A stretch of DNA of 64,000 nt from Parapedobacter indicus (lineage in GTDB: Bacteria > Bacteroidota > Bacteroidia > Sphingobacteriales > Sphingobacteriaceae): positions 186,001 through 250,000 of the forward strand of contig NZ_FOQO01000003.1 of assembly GCF_900113765.1 (NCBI RefSeq), written 5' to 3'. A model generated the notes under the pieces. The model had not been told where the DNA came from. It searched no databases and saw only the letters and a list, made by a program, of their open reading frames with translations. The position numbers were made by a program, and so were the translations under genes. This document shows positions 20,429 to 30,466 of the stretch, piece by piece; positions within the stretch are counted from its first letter, which is position 1, and each line of letters begins with the position of its first letter.

Positions 20429-21025
20429 ATGGCATACGATAGTTTTAATATATTGAAAAGCACGGCGGTACCCCTGCCGATTGAAAACGTAGATACCGAT
20501 CAGATCATCCCCGCCCGGTTTTTGAAAGCCACCGAGCGCGTGGGATTCGGCGATAACCTATTCCGCGACTGGCGGTACAACGCAGACAATACACCGAAGG
20601 CAGACTTTGTGTTGAACGATCCGACCTATCGGGGAAAAATCCTCGTTGGTGGTAAAAACTTCGGTTCGGGTTCGTCCCGCGAACACGCGGCCTGGGCGAT
20701 CTACGATTACGGTTTCCGTTGTGTGATATCCAGCTTCTTTGCAGATATCTTCCGTGGCAACTGCCTCAACATTGGCGTATTGCCCGTGCAGGTGAGTGCT
20801 GAATTCCTGGAACGGATTTTTGCGGAAATTTACGCGAATCCGGATACGGAACTGGAAGTAAATTTACCCGAACAGACTGTCACCTTGCTGGCAACCGGCG
20901 AAAAGGAATCTTTTGAAATCAACAGTTACAAAAAAGGCAACATGACAAATGGGTTTGACGACATCGATTACCTGCTTAGCATGAAATCAGACATCGAGGA
21001 ATTCTCGAAAACCCTTCCCCTGTAA
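20429..21025 (+). CDS. leuD: 3-isopropylmalate dehydratase, small subunit
   Basis: The swivel-domain partner of LeuC, 198 residues. The family motifs NVDTDQIIPARFLK and GKNFGSGSSREHAAWAI are intact. The following synthase gene starts two bases after the stop codon, showing tight operon packing. Confidence 0.96.
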   Translation: MAYDSFNILKSTAVPLPIENVDTDQIIPARFLKATERVGFGDNLFRDWRYNADNTPKADFVLNDPTYRGKILVGGKNFGSGSSREHAAWAIYDYGFRCVISSFFADIFRGNCLNIGVLPVQVSAEFLERIFAEIYANPDTELEVNLPEQTVTLLATGEKESFEINSYKKGNMTNGFDDIDYLLSMKSDIEEFSKTLPL

Positions 21026-21027
21026 CC

Positions 21028-22596
21028 ATGGAAAGAAGGAAGATAGAAATCATGGACACGACACTGCGCGATGGCGAACAAACCTCGGGCGTGTCGTTTT
21101 CGGTTTCAGAAAAACTTACCATCGTTCAATTATTACTGGAAAAGCTCCGCGTAGATCGGGTGGAAGTCGCCTCGGCACGGGTTTCCCAAGGGGAATTTGA
21201 AGCGGTAAAAGCCATTACCCAGTGGGCGGCCACCAATGGATACCTGGACCGTGTAGAGGTGCTTTCTTTTGTGGACAACGGCGTATCCATTGCCTGGATG
21301 CAACAGGCAGGCGTAAACGTCCAAAACCTACTGACCAAAGGTTCGCTGAACCACCTCACGCATCAACTGCGGAAAACACCACGACAACATTTCGACGAAA
21401 TTGCTTCGGTCATCGAACAAGCCGCCCAAAACGGAATCAGCACCAATGTATACCTCGAAGATTGGAGCAATGGGATGCGCCATTCCCCTGATTACGTTGC
21501 GGAATACCTCGATTTTCTGGCGTCACAACCTGTGAATCGCATTATGCTACCCGATACATTGGGTGTACTTATCCCCTCCGAAACGTTTGAATATATTTCG
21601 ACGCTGAGGAAACGCTATCCGCAGGTCCACTTTGATTTCCATGCCCACAACGATTATGATCTCGGCACAGCCAACGTACTGGAGGCCGTAAAGGCGGGTG
21701 TCAACGGCCTGCATCTCACCGTAAACGGAATGGGGGAACGCGCAGGGAACGCTCCCCTGGCAAGTGCCGTAGCGGTCATCAACGACTTTTTGACGGACGT
21801 GGAAATTGGGCTCCAGGAATCCGCCATCTATACCGTGAGCAAACTGGTAGAAAACTTTTCAGGCGTGCGGATACCGGCAAACAAGCCCATTGTCGGAGAT
21901 AATGTATTCACACAAACGGCCGGTATTCACGCGGACGGCGACAATAAGAACAACCTCTATTTCAATGATCTATTGCCGGAGCGCTTCGGGCGTAAGCGCA
22001 AATATGCCCTCGGAAAAACATCCGGGAAAGCCAACATTGAAAAAAATCTTCAGGAACTGGGTTTGAAGCTGAACGAGGAAGATCTGAAAAAAGTAACCCA
22101 ACGGGTGATCGAGCTGGGCGACAAAAAGGAAACGGTTACTACAGACGATTTACCTTATATCATTTCGGATGTGCTCACAACAAAAGGGCACGATGAAAAA
22201 ATCTTTGTGGAATCCTATGTGCTCAATCATGCAAAAGGGCTCCGTCCTTCGGCAACGATCGCCATACGGATAAACGGGCAGTTGTTTGAAGAACATGCGC
22301 AGGGAGACGGGCAGTTTGACGCGTTTATGAATGCCTTAACGATGGCTTACGCCAAAAACAACATTCAGCTGCCGGGCTTAATCGATTACAACGTCCGCAT
22401 TGCACCCGGAAGCAGTTCGGATGCACTTTGTGAAACCACCATTACCTGGAAAACGAGTGGACGCACATTTTCCACGCGCGGATTGGACTCCGACCAGACG
22501 GTCTCTGCGATCAAGGCTACCCAGAAAATGCTGAACATTGTGTTGAATACCGAGCGGACCGTTGTTGGATATGAGACGGTAGATGTGGGACATTAG
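21028..22596 (+). CDS. Second isopropylmalate synthase-family enzyme, possibly citramalate synthase
   Basis: A 522-residue HMG-lyase-like enzyme with [16 protein letters not shown] at the start, the metal site FHAHNDYDLGTANVLEA, and a C-terminal LeuA-type regulatory domain (about 400-522). It is clearly a paralogue of the gene at 17451 but diverges through the barrel (for instance EVASARVSQGEFEAVKAI). Candidates are (R)-citramalate synthase (pyruvate plus acetyl-CoA), which would feed LeuCD and LeuB to make 2-oxobutyrate for isoleucine, or a second isopropylmalate synthase. Its place between leuD and leuB fits both. Sequence alone cannot decide. Confidence 0.8.
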   Translation: MERRKIEIMDTTLRDGEQTSGVSFSVSEKLTIVQLLLEKLRVDRVEVASARVSQGEFEAVKAITQWAATNGYLDRVEVLSFVDNGVSIAWMQQAGVNVQNLLTKGSLNHLTHQLRKTPRQHFDEIASVIEQAAQNGISTNVYLEDWSNGMRHSPDYVAEYLDFLASQPVNRIMLPDTLGVLIPSETFEYISTLRKRYPQVHFDFHAHNDYDLGTANVLEAVKAGVNGLHLTVNGMGERAGNAPLASAVAVINDFLTDVEIGLQESAIYTVSKLVENFSGVRIPANKPIVGDNVFTQTAGIHADGDNKNNLYFNDLLPERFGRKRKYALGKTSGKANIEKNLQELGLKLNEEDLKKVTQRVIELGDKKETVTTDDLPYIISDVLTTKGHDEKIFVESYVLNHAKGLRPSATIAIRINGQLFEEHAQGDGQFDAFMNALTMAYAKNNIQLPGLIDYNVRIAPGSSSDALCETTITWKTSGRTFSTRGLDSDQTVSAIKATQKMLNIVLNTERTVVGYETVDVGH

Positions 22597-22690
22597 ACAA
22601 GAACAAAAATGAAAAATTTGTCTTTAGACTTTTAATTTTCAACTTTACAGCTTTCAATTTTCAATTTTTACAACTTTTGACTTTACAAAA
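22597..22690. repeat. Degenerate T-rich spacer before leuB
   Basis: Imperfect repeats of TTTTCAACTTT, CTTTCAATTTTCAATTTT and ACTTTTGACTTT fill the 94-base gap. It resembles the A-rich spacers in other operon gaps of this window. No gene or clear promoter. Confidence 0.45.
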
Positions 22691-23782
22691 ATGGAATTAA
22701 ATATTGCGCTTTTACCCGGTGATGGAATTGGACCGGAAGTAGTTGGCCAGGCCGTAAAAGTAGTGGATGCAGTAGCCGAAAAGTTCGGCCACAAAATCAA
22801 TTGGACTTCGGCGTTGACCGGTGCAGCAGCCATTGATGCGGTGGGTGATCCCTATCCGGATGCTACCCACGAGGTTTGCCTCGCTGCGGATGCGGTACTG
22901 TTTGGTGCCATTGGTCACCCGCGTTATGACAACGACCCGAAGGCCCCCGTACGTCCGGAGCAAGGACTCCTGAAAATGCGCAAAAAACTCGGCCTTTTTG
23001 CCAATGTGCGTCCTACGTTTACCTTCCCTTCGCTCATTGACAATTCTCCTTTGAAAAGGGAGCGCATTGAAGGAACTGATTTGATTATCCTTCGCGAACT
23101 GACCGGAGGTATCTATTTCGGTGAACGCGGGCGGAAAGACAATGGAGACACCGCCTTTGACACTTGTACCTACACGCGTGCGGAGGTACAGCGGTTGGCT
23201 AAACTGGGTTTTGAAATGGCCATGAACCGCCGTAAGAAACTTTGTTGCGTTGATAAGGCCAATGTATTGGAAAGTTCACGGCTGTGGCGGGAGACCGTAC
23301 AGGATATGGAAAAGGATTTCCCTGAGGTGGAAGTAAGTTATGAATTTGTGGATGCCGTGGCGATGCGTTTGGTACAATGGCCTTCATCGTATGACGTGAT
23401 CATTACCGAAAACCTCTTTGGCGATATTTTAACAGACGAAGCCTCCGTGATCTCGGGGTCCATGGGCTTGATGCCTTCCGCATCCATTGGTCTGCATACT
23501 TCGCTTTTCGAGCCGATTCATGGATCCTACCCACAGGCGGCCGGAAAAGACATTGCCAACCCATTGGCCACGGTGCTTTCAGCAGCGATGCTGTTTGAAG
23601 ATGCATTTGGTTTGAAGGAGGAAGCGGCCCTCATCCGATCGGTGGTTGACAAATCGCTAGCGGAAGGAGTTGTCACCGAAGACCTGGCCGGAAAGAACAA
23701 AGCCTATAAGACCAGTGAAGTGGGCGATTGGCTGGCTGCTCAGATCGGGTTGCGGGAAACCGCTGAAACGTCTGTTCAATGA
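22691..23782 (+). CDS. leuB: 3-isopropylmalate dehydrogenase
   Basis: Oxidatively decarboxylates 3-isopropylmalate with NAD to 2-oxoisocaproate. It has 363 residues with [17 protein letters not shown] at the start, [13 protein letters not shown] in the substrate pocket, the metal-binding [26 protein letters not shown] block and the C-terminal [18 protein letters not shown] motif. If a citramalate route exists it would also act on 3-methylmalate. Its stop codon overlaps the ilvA start by four bases (ATGA). Confidence 0.96.
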   Translation: MELNIALLPGDGIGPEVVGQAVKVVDAVAEKFGHKINWTSALTGAAAIDAVGDPYPDATHEVCLAADAVLFGAIGHPRYDNDPKAPVRPEQGLLKMRKKLGLFANVRPTFTFPSLIDNSPLKRERIEGTDLIILRELTGGIYFGERGRKDNGDTAFDTCTYTRAEVQRLAKLGFEMAMNRRKKLCCVDKANVLESSRLWRETVQDMEKDFPEVEVSYEFVDAVAMRLVQWPSSYDVIITENLFGDILTDEASVISGSMGLMPSASIGLHTSLFEPIHGSYPQAAGKDIANPLATVLSAAMLFEDAFGLKEEAALIRSVVDKSLAEGVVTEDLAGKNKAYKTSEVGDWLAAQIGLRETAETSVQ

Positions 23783-25011
23783 TCGAATGGGTTGAATCGG
23801 CCTCCCGGCGTTTAACGGAGGTGGTGGCACATACGCCCCTGCAATACAGTCAGCGGCTTTCAGAAAAATATCGTGCGTCCATCTACCTCAAACGAGAGGA
23901 TTTACAGGTTGTCCGATCGTATAAACTGCGGGGTGCATTCAACAAAATCAGCCTTCTTTCCGAAGCGGATAGAAAAAAAGGAGTCGTTTGCGCGAGTGCG
24001 GGAAATCATGCCCAGGGGGTAGCTTTCTCGTGCAAACGGCTCGGCATCCGCGGTGTGATCTTCATGCCCGAGCCGACACCGCGGCAGAAAATCAGCCAAA
24101 CGGAAATGTTCGGCCAGGGTTACATTGAGATTGTACTCACAGGCGACACGTTTGACGACTGCCAACGGGCCGCGTTGGCATATGCCAACGGACACGATAT
24201 GACCTTCGTTCATCCCTTCGATGACCCGGCCATCATCGAAGGGCAAGGAACCGTGGGCATGGAGATTCTGCAGGACCAGCCTGAAACCGACCTTGTTATT
24301 ATTCCGATAGGCGGAGGCGGTTTGGCGGCAGGCGCGGGAACCTACCTCAAGGAGAAGAAACCCGGAATCCGCATCTATGGGGTGGAGCCCGAGGGTGCGC
24401 CATCGATGAAAACCGCTTTGGAACACGGCGGTCCCGTCACCCTGGCCGAAATCAACCGCTTCGTAGATGGTGCCGCCGTAAAACGCATTGGCGACCTCAC
24501 CTATCAATATTGCAGCAAACTATTGGATGATATGCACCTCATACCCGAAGGTAAGATATGCACCACCATCCTTGAACTGTATAACAAAGATGCCATCGTG
24601 GCCGAACCGGCGGGTGCGCTGGCGGTGGCTGCACTTGATTTCTACGCAGACCAAATTATCGGGAAAAATGTGGTATGTATCATCAGCGGCGGCAATAACG
24701 ATATCGACCGCATGGGCGAAATCAAGGAGCTATCGCTACTGTACGAAGGCCTGAAGCATTACTTCATCGTCCGTTTTCCCCAGCGTCCGGGTGCGCTCAA
24801 GTTGTTTGTCAATGAAGTATTGGGTCCACACGATGACATCACCCGCTTTGAATTCATCAAAAAGACTCAGCGCGAACGCGGACCCGCATTGGTCGGTGTT
24901 GAATTGCAAAATGCTTCGGATTACACCGCATTGGTAGACCGGATGCGTACGCACCGATTTGATTTCAAAGAGGTGAACAGCGACCAAACCTTGTTTGAAT
25001 ACCTGATTTAA
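23779..25011 (+). CDS. ilvA: Threonine dehydratase (deaminase), one regulatory domain
   Basis: Converts threonine to 2-oxobutyrate and ammonia, the entry to isoleucine. It has 410 residues: a PLP fold type II catalytic domain with the Schiff-base lysine K49 in [12 protein letters not shown] and the phosphate-binding [10 protein letters not shown] loop, then one ACT-like regulatory domain (about 325-410). The E. coli enzyme has two such domains. It is coupled to leuB by a four-base overlap and closes the amino-acid cluster. Confidence 0.94.
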   Translation: MIEWVESASRRLTEVVAHTPLQYSQRLSEKYRASIYLKREDLQVVRSYKLRGAFNKISLLSEADRKKGVVCASAGNHAQGVAFSCKRLGIRGVIFMPEPTPRQKISQTEMFGQGYIEIVLTGDTFDDCQRAALAYANGHDMTFVHPFDDPAIIEGQGTVGMEILQDQPETDLVIIPIGGGGLAAGAGTYLKEKKPGIRIYGVEPEGAPSMKTALEHGGPVTLAEINRFVDGAAVKRIGDLTYQYCSKLLDDMHLIPEGKICTTILELYNKDAIVAEPAGALAVAALDFYADQIIGKNVVCIISGGNNDIDRMGEIKELSLLYEGLKHYFIVRFPQRPGALKLFVNEVLGPHDDITRFEFIKKTQRERGPALVGVELQNASDYTALVDRMRTHRFDFKEVNSDQTLFEYLI

Positions 25012-25083
25012 ACCTTCCGTATTCCATTTTTTCGATTGTTCGCATAACTAGGTGAAGTATTCCTTATTCAGTACTCGCCGGGC

Positions 25084-25109
25084 AACTTTTTAAAAATTTT
25101 TAAAAAGTT
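25084..25109. repeat. Perfect 26-base A/T palindrome at the orphan susC promoter
   Basis: AACTTTTTAAAAA (25084-25096) is followed at once by its exact complement (25097-25109). The right end overlaps the -33 region. It may be an operator or the terminator of the ilv-leu operon. Confidence 0.6.
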
Positions 25110-25140
25110 TTGATTTATGATAGGCATATGTATATTTTTG
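25110..25140 (+). promoter_or_regulatory. Promoter of the orphan susC/susD pair
   Basis: TTG at 25110-25112 (within TTTTG), a 20-base spacer and TATTTTTG at 25133-25140. Because this promoter lies downstream of the in-frame ATG at 25117, the ATG at 25171 must be the true start of the gene. Confidence 0.82.
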
Positions 25141-25170
25141 TGTAACAAATTAACCACCAAAAAACAAATT

Positions 25171-28100
25171 ATGAACAATACGCTACCAAAAGTGCGAATG
25201 CTGGCTAAAAGATTACTTTTGCTGTTGGCGGGAGTCGGGGCGGCAACTGGCCTATTCGCCCAAAATATCCAAATTCGGGGAACCGTATTGGATGCTACTG
25301 ACAACAGTCCGCTGACCGGCGTGTCTGTGCTTGTAAAAGGAGCCAACGCGGGGACAAATACAGATGCCTCGGGAAATTTTGCCCTGAGCGCCAACAGCGA
25401 TGCCGTGTTGTCCTTTTCCTTTATTGGATACCTGCCCCAGGAAATCCCATTAAATGGCCAAACGCTATTAACCGTACGATTACAAACTGATCAAGCTCAA
25501 TTAAGCGAGGTGGTAGTCACCGCGCTGGGCATTACGAAGGAGAAGAAGCGTCTCGGCTATTCGGTAACCGACGTGAAAGGCGGTGACCTCTCCATTACCA
25601 ACGAGGTTAACCCCATCAACGCATTGCAAGGCCGGGTAGCCGGGGTCCAGATTGATCAGGGAGCGGGCGGATTATTCGGTAACTCCAAGATTCTGATCCG
25701 CGGAAATTCCACTTTGGGAAAAAATAACCAGCCTATTTTTGTAATCGATGGAGTCATCATGGATAACGATCTGTTTGAAGGCAATGGTCGCGATTTTGGC
25801 AATGACCTCAAAAACTTAAATATGGAAGACTTTGAAAGTGTGTCCATTTTAAAAGGTTCATCCGCTGCGGCATTGTATGGCTCTCGGGCGATTAACGGCG
25901 TGGTGTTGATTACGACAAAGAAAGGGCAGGCACGATCCGGATTGGGTGTGGAGTTCAACCAAACCGTCAATATTTTCGAACCCTATGCCGGACCGGATTT
26001 TCAGAATGTGTTTGGGGGAGGCACCAATGGCCCGTTTTTCACCGACTTCCGCGACCCCAACTACGATCCCAATGAGGCCTATTATACCAAGGTGTTTCCC
26101 ACAGATCCTGCAACGGGTAAACCCTATATCGATGCGGGCCGAAACCGCGAATTGGAAAACTGGGGCCCGAGGATGGAGGGACAAGAAGTATTGAATTACG
26201 ATGGAACTCCGACCCGTTACCTACCCCAGCCCACTAATTTTCTCGATGCATTCCGCAACGGTGTCGGATATAATACTAACGTAGCTGTGAGCGGCGGATC
26301 GGATCGTTCTACCTTGCGGTTCTCGTACAATCGCAACGAAAGTAAAGGTATTGTTTATAATAATAACCTCGAAAAACATGCATTCAGCTTACGGGCAACG
26401 CATAAGCTGAACGATCGCATCAGTCTCGATGGCAGTGCTGATTATACCAGTTTTCGTGGGCTCAACCCGCCCCGATTGGGCGGACTCGACTCGTATGCTT
26501 CCTACAACTATGGAAAGCTATTTACCTGGATGTTGCCCCGCAATTATGACACGCGGTATTGGATGCAACGCGAACACTACACCAGTGCCCTAGGTGGCGC
26601 ACCAGACCGGGGCAATCCCGACGAGGTCAATCAAGCACCCGAAAGCCGTTTTTGGTTCAATCTTTTTGAAAATCAATACCTGCAACGTGAGCAAATGATC
26701 CGGGGGCGCCTAGCGGTAACCGCTTCCCTTACGGACTGGTCGAAATTGATCCTAGAAGGAAATTTCAATAACATTTATACCAAAACCGAAGAAAAAGAAC
26801 TCGGTCAGGGACAAGGTTTTACCGGCGGACTTTATTCGCTGAGCAATGAAGTCAAAGAAAGCTATTTCCTGAAAGGCATGCTGACCGTAGATCGCACCCT
26901 CGCGCCCGATCTGGAGCTAAGCGGTTACATCGGCGGTGAAATCCAACGTGCTGAAAATTCATTTACAAAAGGTTTTACGGATGGAGGGTTGAGTTATCCC
27001 GGCAACTATTTTCTGGAAAATTCGGTCAATCAGCCCAAAACGGAAGGTGGAGTCACGTTTCGCAGAGGGTTCAATTCGCTGTATGCCAGCGCAGACTTCG
27101 CATACAAAAATCAACTCTTTCTACAGGGAACATGGCGGGGCGACTGGGCGTCGGCATTGACTTATTCGGATGGTACGGGCAATAATTTTTACAGTTACCC
27201 CGCTGCAAGTTTATCCTGGCTATTTACGGAAACCTTCCAACTGCCGGCATGGTTATCTTATGGCAAACTACGCACCAATCTAGCAGCGCTGGGTAGTGAT
27301 GCGGATGTTTTTGTCATTAATCCAGGTTTTGAAATCAGTGACTATACCCGCACCGGCAATGGACTGACGCTGCCGATATCGACTTTTGGTGACCGAAAAG
27401 TCCGCGCAGAAAACCTGAAACCCGAACGGAAAATTGCCAAAGAAATCGGACTTGAAGCGCGCTTTCTCAACAGCCGCTTGGGGGTTGACTTCAGTTGGTA
27501 CCAAGACAACACGTATAATCAAATTGTAGATATTACAACACCTTTTGAATCGGGCGTAGATGCCATTCTAATTAACGCCGGGAACATTCAAAACAAAGGT
27601 ATTGAGCTAGCTATCGATGCTGTACCGTTGCGCAGCGATAACTTCTCGTGGTCTACTGCTATCAACTATTCACGGAATCGCAATTTAATTGTTGAATTAT
27701 ACGAAGGCAGAAACGAATTCAATTTAGGGGCAAACATTGCGGAGATAAGCAGTTGGGCCATCGTCGGAAAATCATACGGAACTCTCCGGAGTACCATACA
27801 GGCCCGTAAATTTCAAGCCACCGATGCATCGGGGAACCCGATAGATCATCCGAACAATGGTAAGAACGTGCTGGAATACCGTACGGATGCGCGCGCGGCA
27901 TTTCCAGCGCGCAGCAATACGATCCAAGATATCGGCGACATCAACGCGAAATTCCGTGGCGGCTGGGATAACACCTTTCGTTATAAAAACCTCAGCCTGA
28001 ATGTACTGGTGGATGCCAAAATCGGGGGAGACTTTGTAATGGCCACCTACCGCTACGGCACGCATACCGGCGTGTTACCCAACACGCTGGTTGGCCGGGA

Positions 28101-28596
28101 TCCGGAATACGGCGGCATCACCTGGGTCAGCGCATGGGATGATCAAGAATACGACGATGGCATCATCCCGAATGGCGTATTCCCGCAAGGCTTCCAGGTA
28201 CCACAGCCCGGTGGTGGACAAGCCAATGTGGGTGGTATGACCTACCAGGAAGCCTATGAGCAGGGACTCGTGGAGCCTACTCATGCGCCCCACTACTATT
28301 ACCGTTATGGGTCTTCTTCTACCGGTGTATCCGACTATTGGATATTCGAAAATTCCTGGGTCTCCCTTCGTCAAGTGGCACTAAGTTATACCTTCCCGCA
28401 GGTTTTTTGCCGAAAGCTAAAACTGAATGCATTGAGTCTTGCCGTAATCGGACGCGATCTGCTGTATCTCTACAACAGCCTCCCCTACAATTACAACCCT
28501 GCATCGAACAACTCGAACAATACGGCTTTTTATGGTGAAGAGGGTTTTTTGCCAATGACGCGATCGTGGGCATTTACATTAAAGGTAGGATTCTAA
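25171..28596 (+). CDS. SusC-like TonB-dependent receptor without STN domain
   Basis: An outer-membrane importer of 1,141 residues. The order is a signal peptide (cleavage near GLFAQ), a carboxypeptidase-regulatory-like beta domain (about 32-115, IQIRGTVLDATDNSPLTGVSV), a TonB plug (about 118-230, NALQGRVAGVQI, GSSAAALYGSRAINGVVLITTKKG) and a long beta barrel ending in the aromatic residue of LKVGF. There is no STN domain, so it should not signal to a FecR. It pairs with the lipoprotein 13 bases downstream. Its substrate cannot be named because no enzyme genes accompany the pair. Confidence 0.93.
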   Translation: MNNTLPKVRMLAKRLLLLLAGVGAATGLFAQNIQIRGTVLDATDNSPLTGVSVLVKGANAGTNTDASGNFALSANSDAVLSFSFIGYLPQEIPLNGQTLLTVRLQTDQAQLSEVVVTALGITKEKKRLGYSVTDVKGGDLSITNEVNPINALQGRVAGVQIDQGAGGLFGNSKILIRGNSTLGKNNQPIFVIDGVIMDNDLFEGNGRDFGNDLKNLNMEDFESVSILKGSSAAALYGSRAINGVVLITTKKGQARSGLGVEFNQTVNIFEPYAGPDFQNVFGGGTNGPFFTDFRDPNYDPNEAYYTKVFPTDPATGKPYIDAGRNRELENWGPRMEGQEVLNYDGTPTRYLPQPTNFLDAFRNGVGYNTNVAVSGGSDRSTLRFSYNRNESKGIVYNNNLEKHAFSLRATHKLNDRISLDGSADYTSFRGLNPPRLGGLDSYASYNYGKLFTWMLPRNYDTRYWMQREHYTSALGGAPDRGNPDEVNQAPESRFWFNLFENQYLQREQMIRGRLAVTASLTDWSKLILEGNFNNIYTKTEEKELGQGQGFTGGLYSLSNEVKESYFLKGMLTVDRTLAPDLELSGYIGGEIQRAENSFTKGFTDGGLSYPGNYFLENSVNQPKTEGGVTFRRGFNSLYASADFAYKNQLFLQGTWRGDWASALTYSDGTGNNFYSYPAASLSWLFTETFQLPAWLSYGKLRTNLAALGSDADVFVINPGFEISDYTRTGNGLTLPISTFGDRKVRAENLKPERKIAKEIGLEARFLNSRLGVDFSWYQDNTYNQIVDITTPFESGVDAILINAGNIQNKGIELAIDAVPLRSDNFSWSTAINYSRNRNLIVELYEGRNEFNLGANIAEISSWAIVGKSYGTLRSTIQARKFQATDASGNPIDHPNNGKNVLEYRTDARAAFPARSNTIQDIGDINAKFRGGWDNTFRYKNLSLNVLVDAKIGGDFVMATYRYGTHTGVLPNTLVGRDPEYGGITWVSAWDDQEYDDGIIPNGVFPQGFQVPQPGGGQANVGGMTYQEAYEQGLVEPTHAPHYYYRYGSSSTGVSDYWIFENSWVSLRQVALSYTFPQVFCRKLKLNALSLAVIGRDLLYLYNSLPYNYNPASNNSNNTAFYGEEGFLPMTRSWAFTLKVGF

Positions 28597-28609
28597 ACAG
28601 TTTGCAATT

Positions 28610-30295
28610 ATGAAAACATTCATCAATTCTTATAAATTCGGTACCTGTCTGGTCTCCGCCGTACTCCTGCTAACTGCCTGTACGAAGAACTTCGGTGATA
28701 TGAATACCGATCCCAACTTGGTAACTAAACCCAACATGAAATTCCTGTTTACCTTTACTGCAGATAAACTGCGTCCTTCGGGTACGGAATGGATTTGGGA
28801 AAGCCTGGAGCAACTGATGCGTTATACCCAGCAGGTGAGCGCGAGTCCTTATGAACTATCGGGCAGTATAAATACACGCTACCGGACTTATTATGCCGAC
28901 ATTCTTCCCAACCTGGTGGAGATCCGGCACCAAATCGACCAAGAGCAAGATAAAGACCGGTATCAGAAAATGGGGGCAGTTACGTATATATTAGGTGTAT
29001 ATTATGGCATTCGGGTAACTGACATGAATGGATCCATCCCCTATTCGGAAGCCATTTTGGCCCGGTATGAAGATAAATTCGATCCGTTATTCGATACCCA
29101 ACAAACCCTGTTTACGCAGTGGCTGGGCGAATTGGATCGTGCCATTCAAGTGCTATCCGACGCCAGCTTGCTCAATCAAGAAAGTTATGGTGATGCCGAT
29201 ATCTTTTACCAAAGCGATTGGGCAAAATGGATAAAGTTGGCCAATACGCTCAAGCTGCGGATTGCCGCACGTCTTGAAAACCAAGATAGCGAAGCAACAC
29301 GCCGCATTTTCCAACAAGTGATGCAGGACGCCATCGGCCCCATTGACGGAGACGAGACGCAACTGCAATACCTAAATCCCACTGACGCCTTTCTGGGTGC
29401 AGATGTAGATTACCGAAGCCGCCGTTATGCGAGCAGGCAAATGGTCCGTTTCATGAAAAAATCCGATGATCCACGTATCCGGATATACTTTGATCAAAAT
29501 GACCTAACAGGTTCCTTCCGCGATACGCTTGCCAAATATAATGTCCAACTGCCGGCATTTATCGATCCGGATGACCCCTTGGTTATGTACCAAGGTGGAC
29601 CTGCAGATTGGACAACCGACCAAAGTATCACGCAGTGGATGAGTAATCCTTTTCAGGTAAGCCAATACAGCCGCTACTTCTTGATTTCACCCGTGAACAG
29701 GTTATTCCTCTCGCCCAAACTGAACGGGGCCACTGGAAATACACTACATATATTGGTTTCGTATGCCGAGACCTGTTTTTATATTTCCGAATTTATTGAA
29801 AAAGGATATGGCGCCGGTATCGATACCAAAGGTTCCGTATCCGACTGGTACAACAAAGGCATTGCCTCCTCGATCCGTACGATGAACGAAGTTGCGCGGG
29901 AAGCCGGCTCAACGATGGCATTCACGGGCGACGGGACGGCGGAAATCCAAGCGTATCAACAGCGTCCGGAAGTGGCATTGGGCGCGGGCAATGACTTGGA
30001 ACGGATTTATATTCAAGCCTACCTGAGCTTGTTCCGACTGCCCAATGAAGCCTATGTGCTCTGCCGCCGCACAGGATACCCGCGTAACGAATCAGCCTAT
30101 TATCCCATGGAATCGTTTCATGAACCCATACCGCGACGTTTTGGGATTAATGATCCCGGCGAGGTCAACCGTGCGAATTGGGAACAAGCGTATCAAGAGC
30201 AAGGCTTTACTCCGAGGGCCGTGGATGCACAAACGCTGAGCCAGGAACGTGTATGGTATGATAAGAATGCACCGGCATTCGGAGCGGGGGATTAA
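28610..30295 (+). CDS. SusD-like nutrient-binding outer-membrane lipoprotein
   Basis: A 561-residue lipoprotein with lipobox LLTAC (mature N-terminus at C25). The sequence after it (KNFGDMNTDPN) and the helical repeats fit the SusD-like_2 branch rather than the RagB branch seen in the two later SusD proteins. It should cap the adjacent SusC barrel and bind the ligand at the cell surface. A strong hairpin follows the stop codon. Confidence 0.9.
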   Translation: MKTFINSYKFGTCLVSAVLLLTACTKNFGDMNTDPNLVTKPNMKFLFTFTADKLRPSGTEWIWESLEQLMRYTQQVSASPYELSGSINTRYRTYYADILPNLVEIRHQIDQEQDKDRYQKMGAVTYILGVYYGIRVTDMNGSIPYSEAILARYEDKFDPLFDTQQTLFTQWLGELDRAIQVLSDASLLNQESYGDADIFYQSDWAKWIKLANTLKLRIAARLENQDSEATRRIFQQVMQDAIGPIDGDETQLQYLNPTDAFLGADVDYRSRRYASRQMVRFMKKSDDPRIRIYFDQNDLTGSFRDTLAKYNVQLPAFIDPDDPLVMYQGGPADWTTDQSITQWMSNPFQVSQYSRYFLISPVNRLFLSPKLNGATGNTLHILVSYAETCFYISEFIEKGYGAGIDTKGSVSDWYNKGIASSIRTMNEVAREAGSTMAFTGDGTAEIQAYQQRPEVALGAGNDLERIYIQAYLSLFRLPNEAYVLCRRTGYPRNESAYYPMESFHEPIPRRFGINDPGEVNRANWEQAYQEQGFTPRAVDAQTLSQERVWYDKNAPAFGAGD

Positions 30296-30307
30296 TCGCA
30301 TTTTTTG

Positions 30308-30360
30308 CCGTCCGGCTATTCGGATACTATATCAAGAAGTATACCGAAATAGCCGGACGG
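30308..30360 (+). terminator. Hairpin terminator after the orphan susD
   Basis: CCGTCCGGCTATT (30308-30320) pairs perfectly with AATAGCCGGACGG (30348-30360). The T-tract behind it is short. Confidence 0.75.
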
Positions 30361-30447
30361 TTATTCACAAACCAGCAACAAACCAATCAAAATAACAACT
30401 CAACCAACTGATTAAAAGTTAAATAAAAGCAAATAAGCCTCCATTAC

Positions 30448-30466
30448 TTATTCACAATGTGAATAA
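30448..30466. promoter_or_regulatory. Palindrome made of two back-to-back DnaA-like boxes
   Basis: TTATTCACA, one A, then TGTGAATAA: a perfect palindrome. Each arm fits the DnaA-box consensus TTWTNCACA on its own strand, and the same 9-mer recurs at 30361-30369. It could instead be the operator of another dimeric regulator. Confidence 0.55.

Noticed and set aside
25117-25170. Upstream ATG for the orphan susC
   Set aside because: It lies before the -7 element (25133-25140), so it cannot be in the transcript from that promoter, and it would bury the signal peptide.
30448-30466. Rex- or CRP-type operator
   Set aside because: The arms are in the opposite order (TTCACA then TGTGAA), whereas Rex and CRP sites start with TGTGA and end with TCACA. 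It also lacks the AT-rich centre of an NrdR box.
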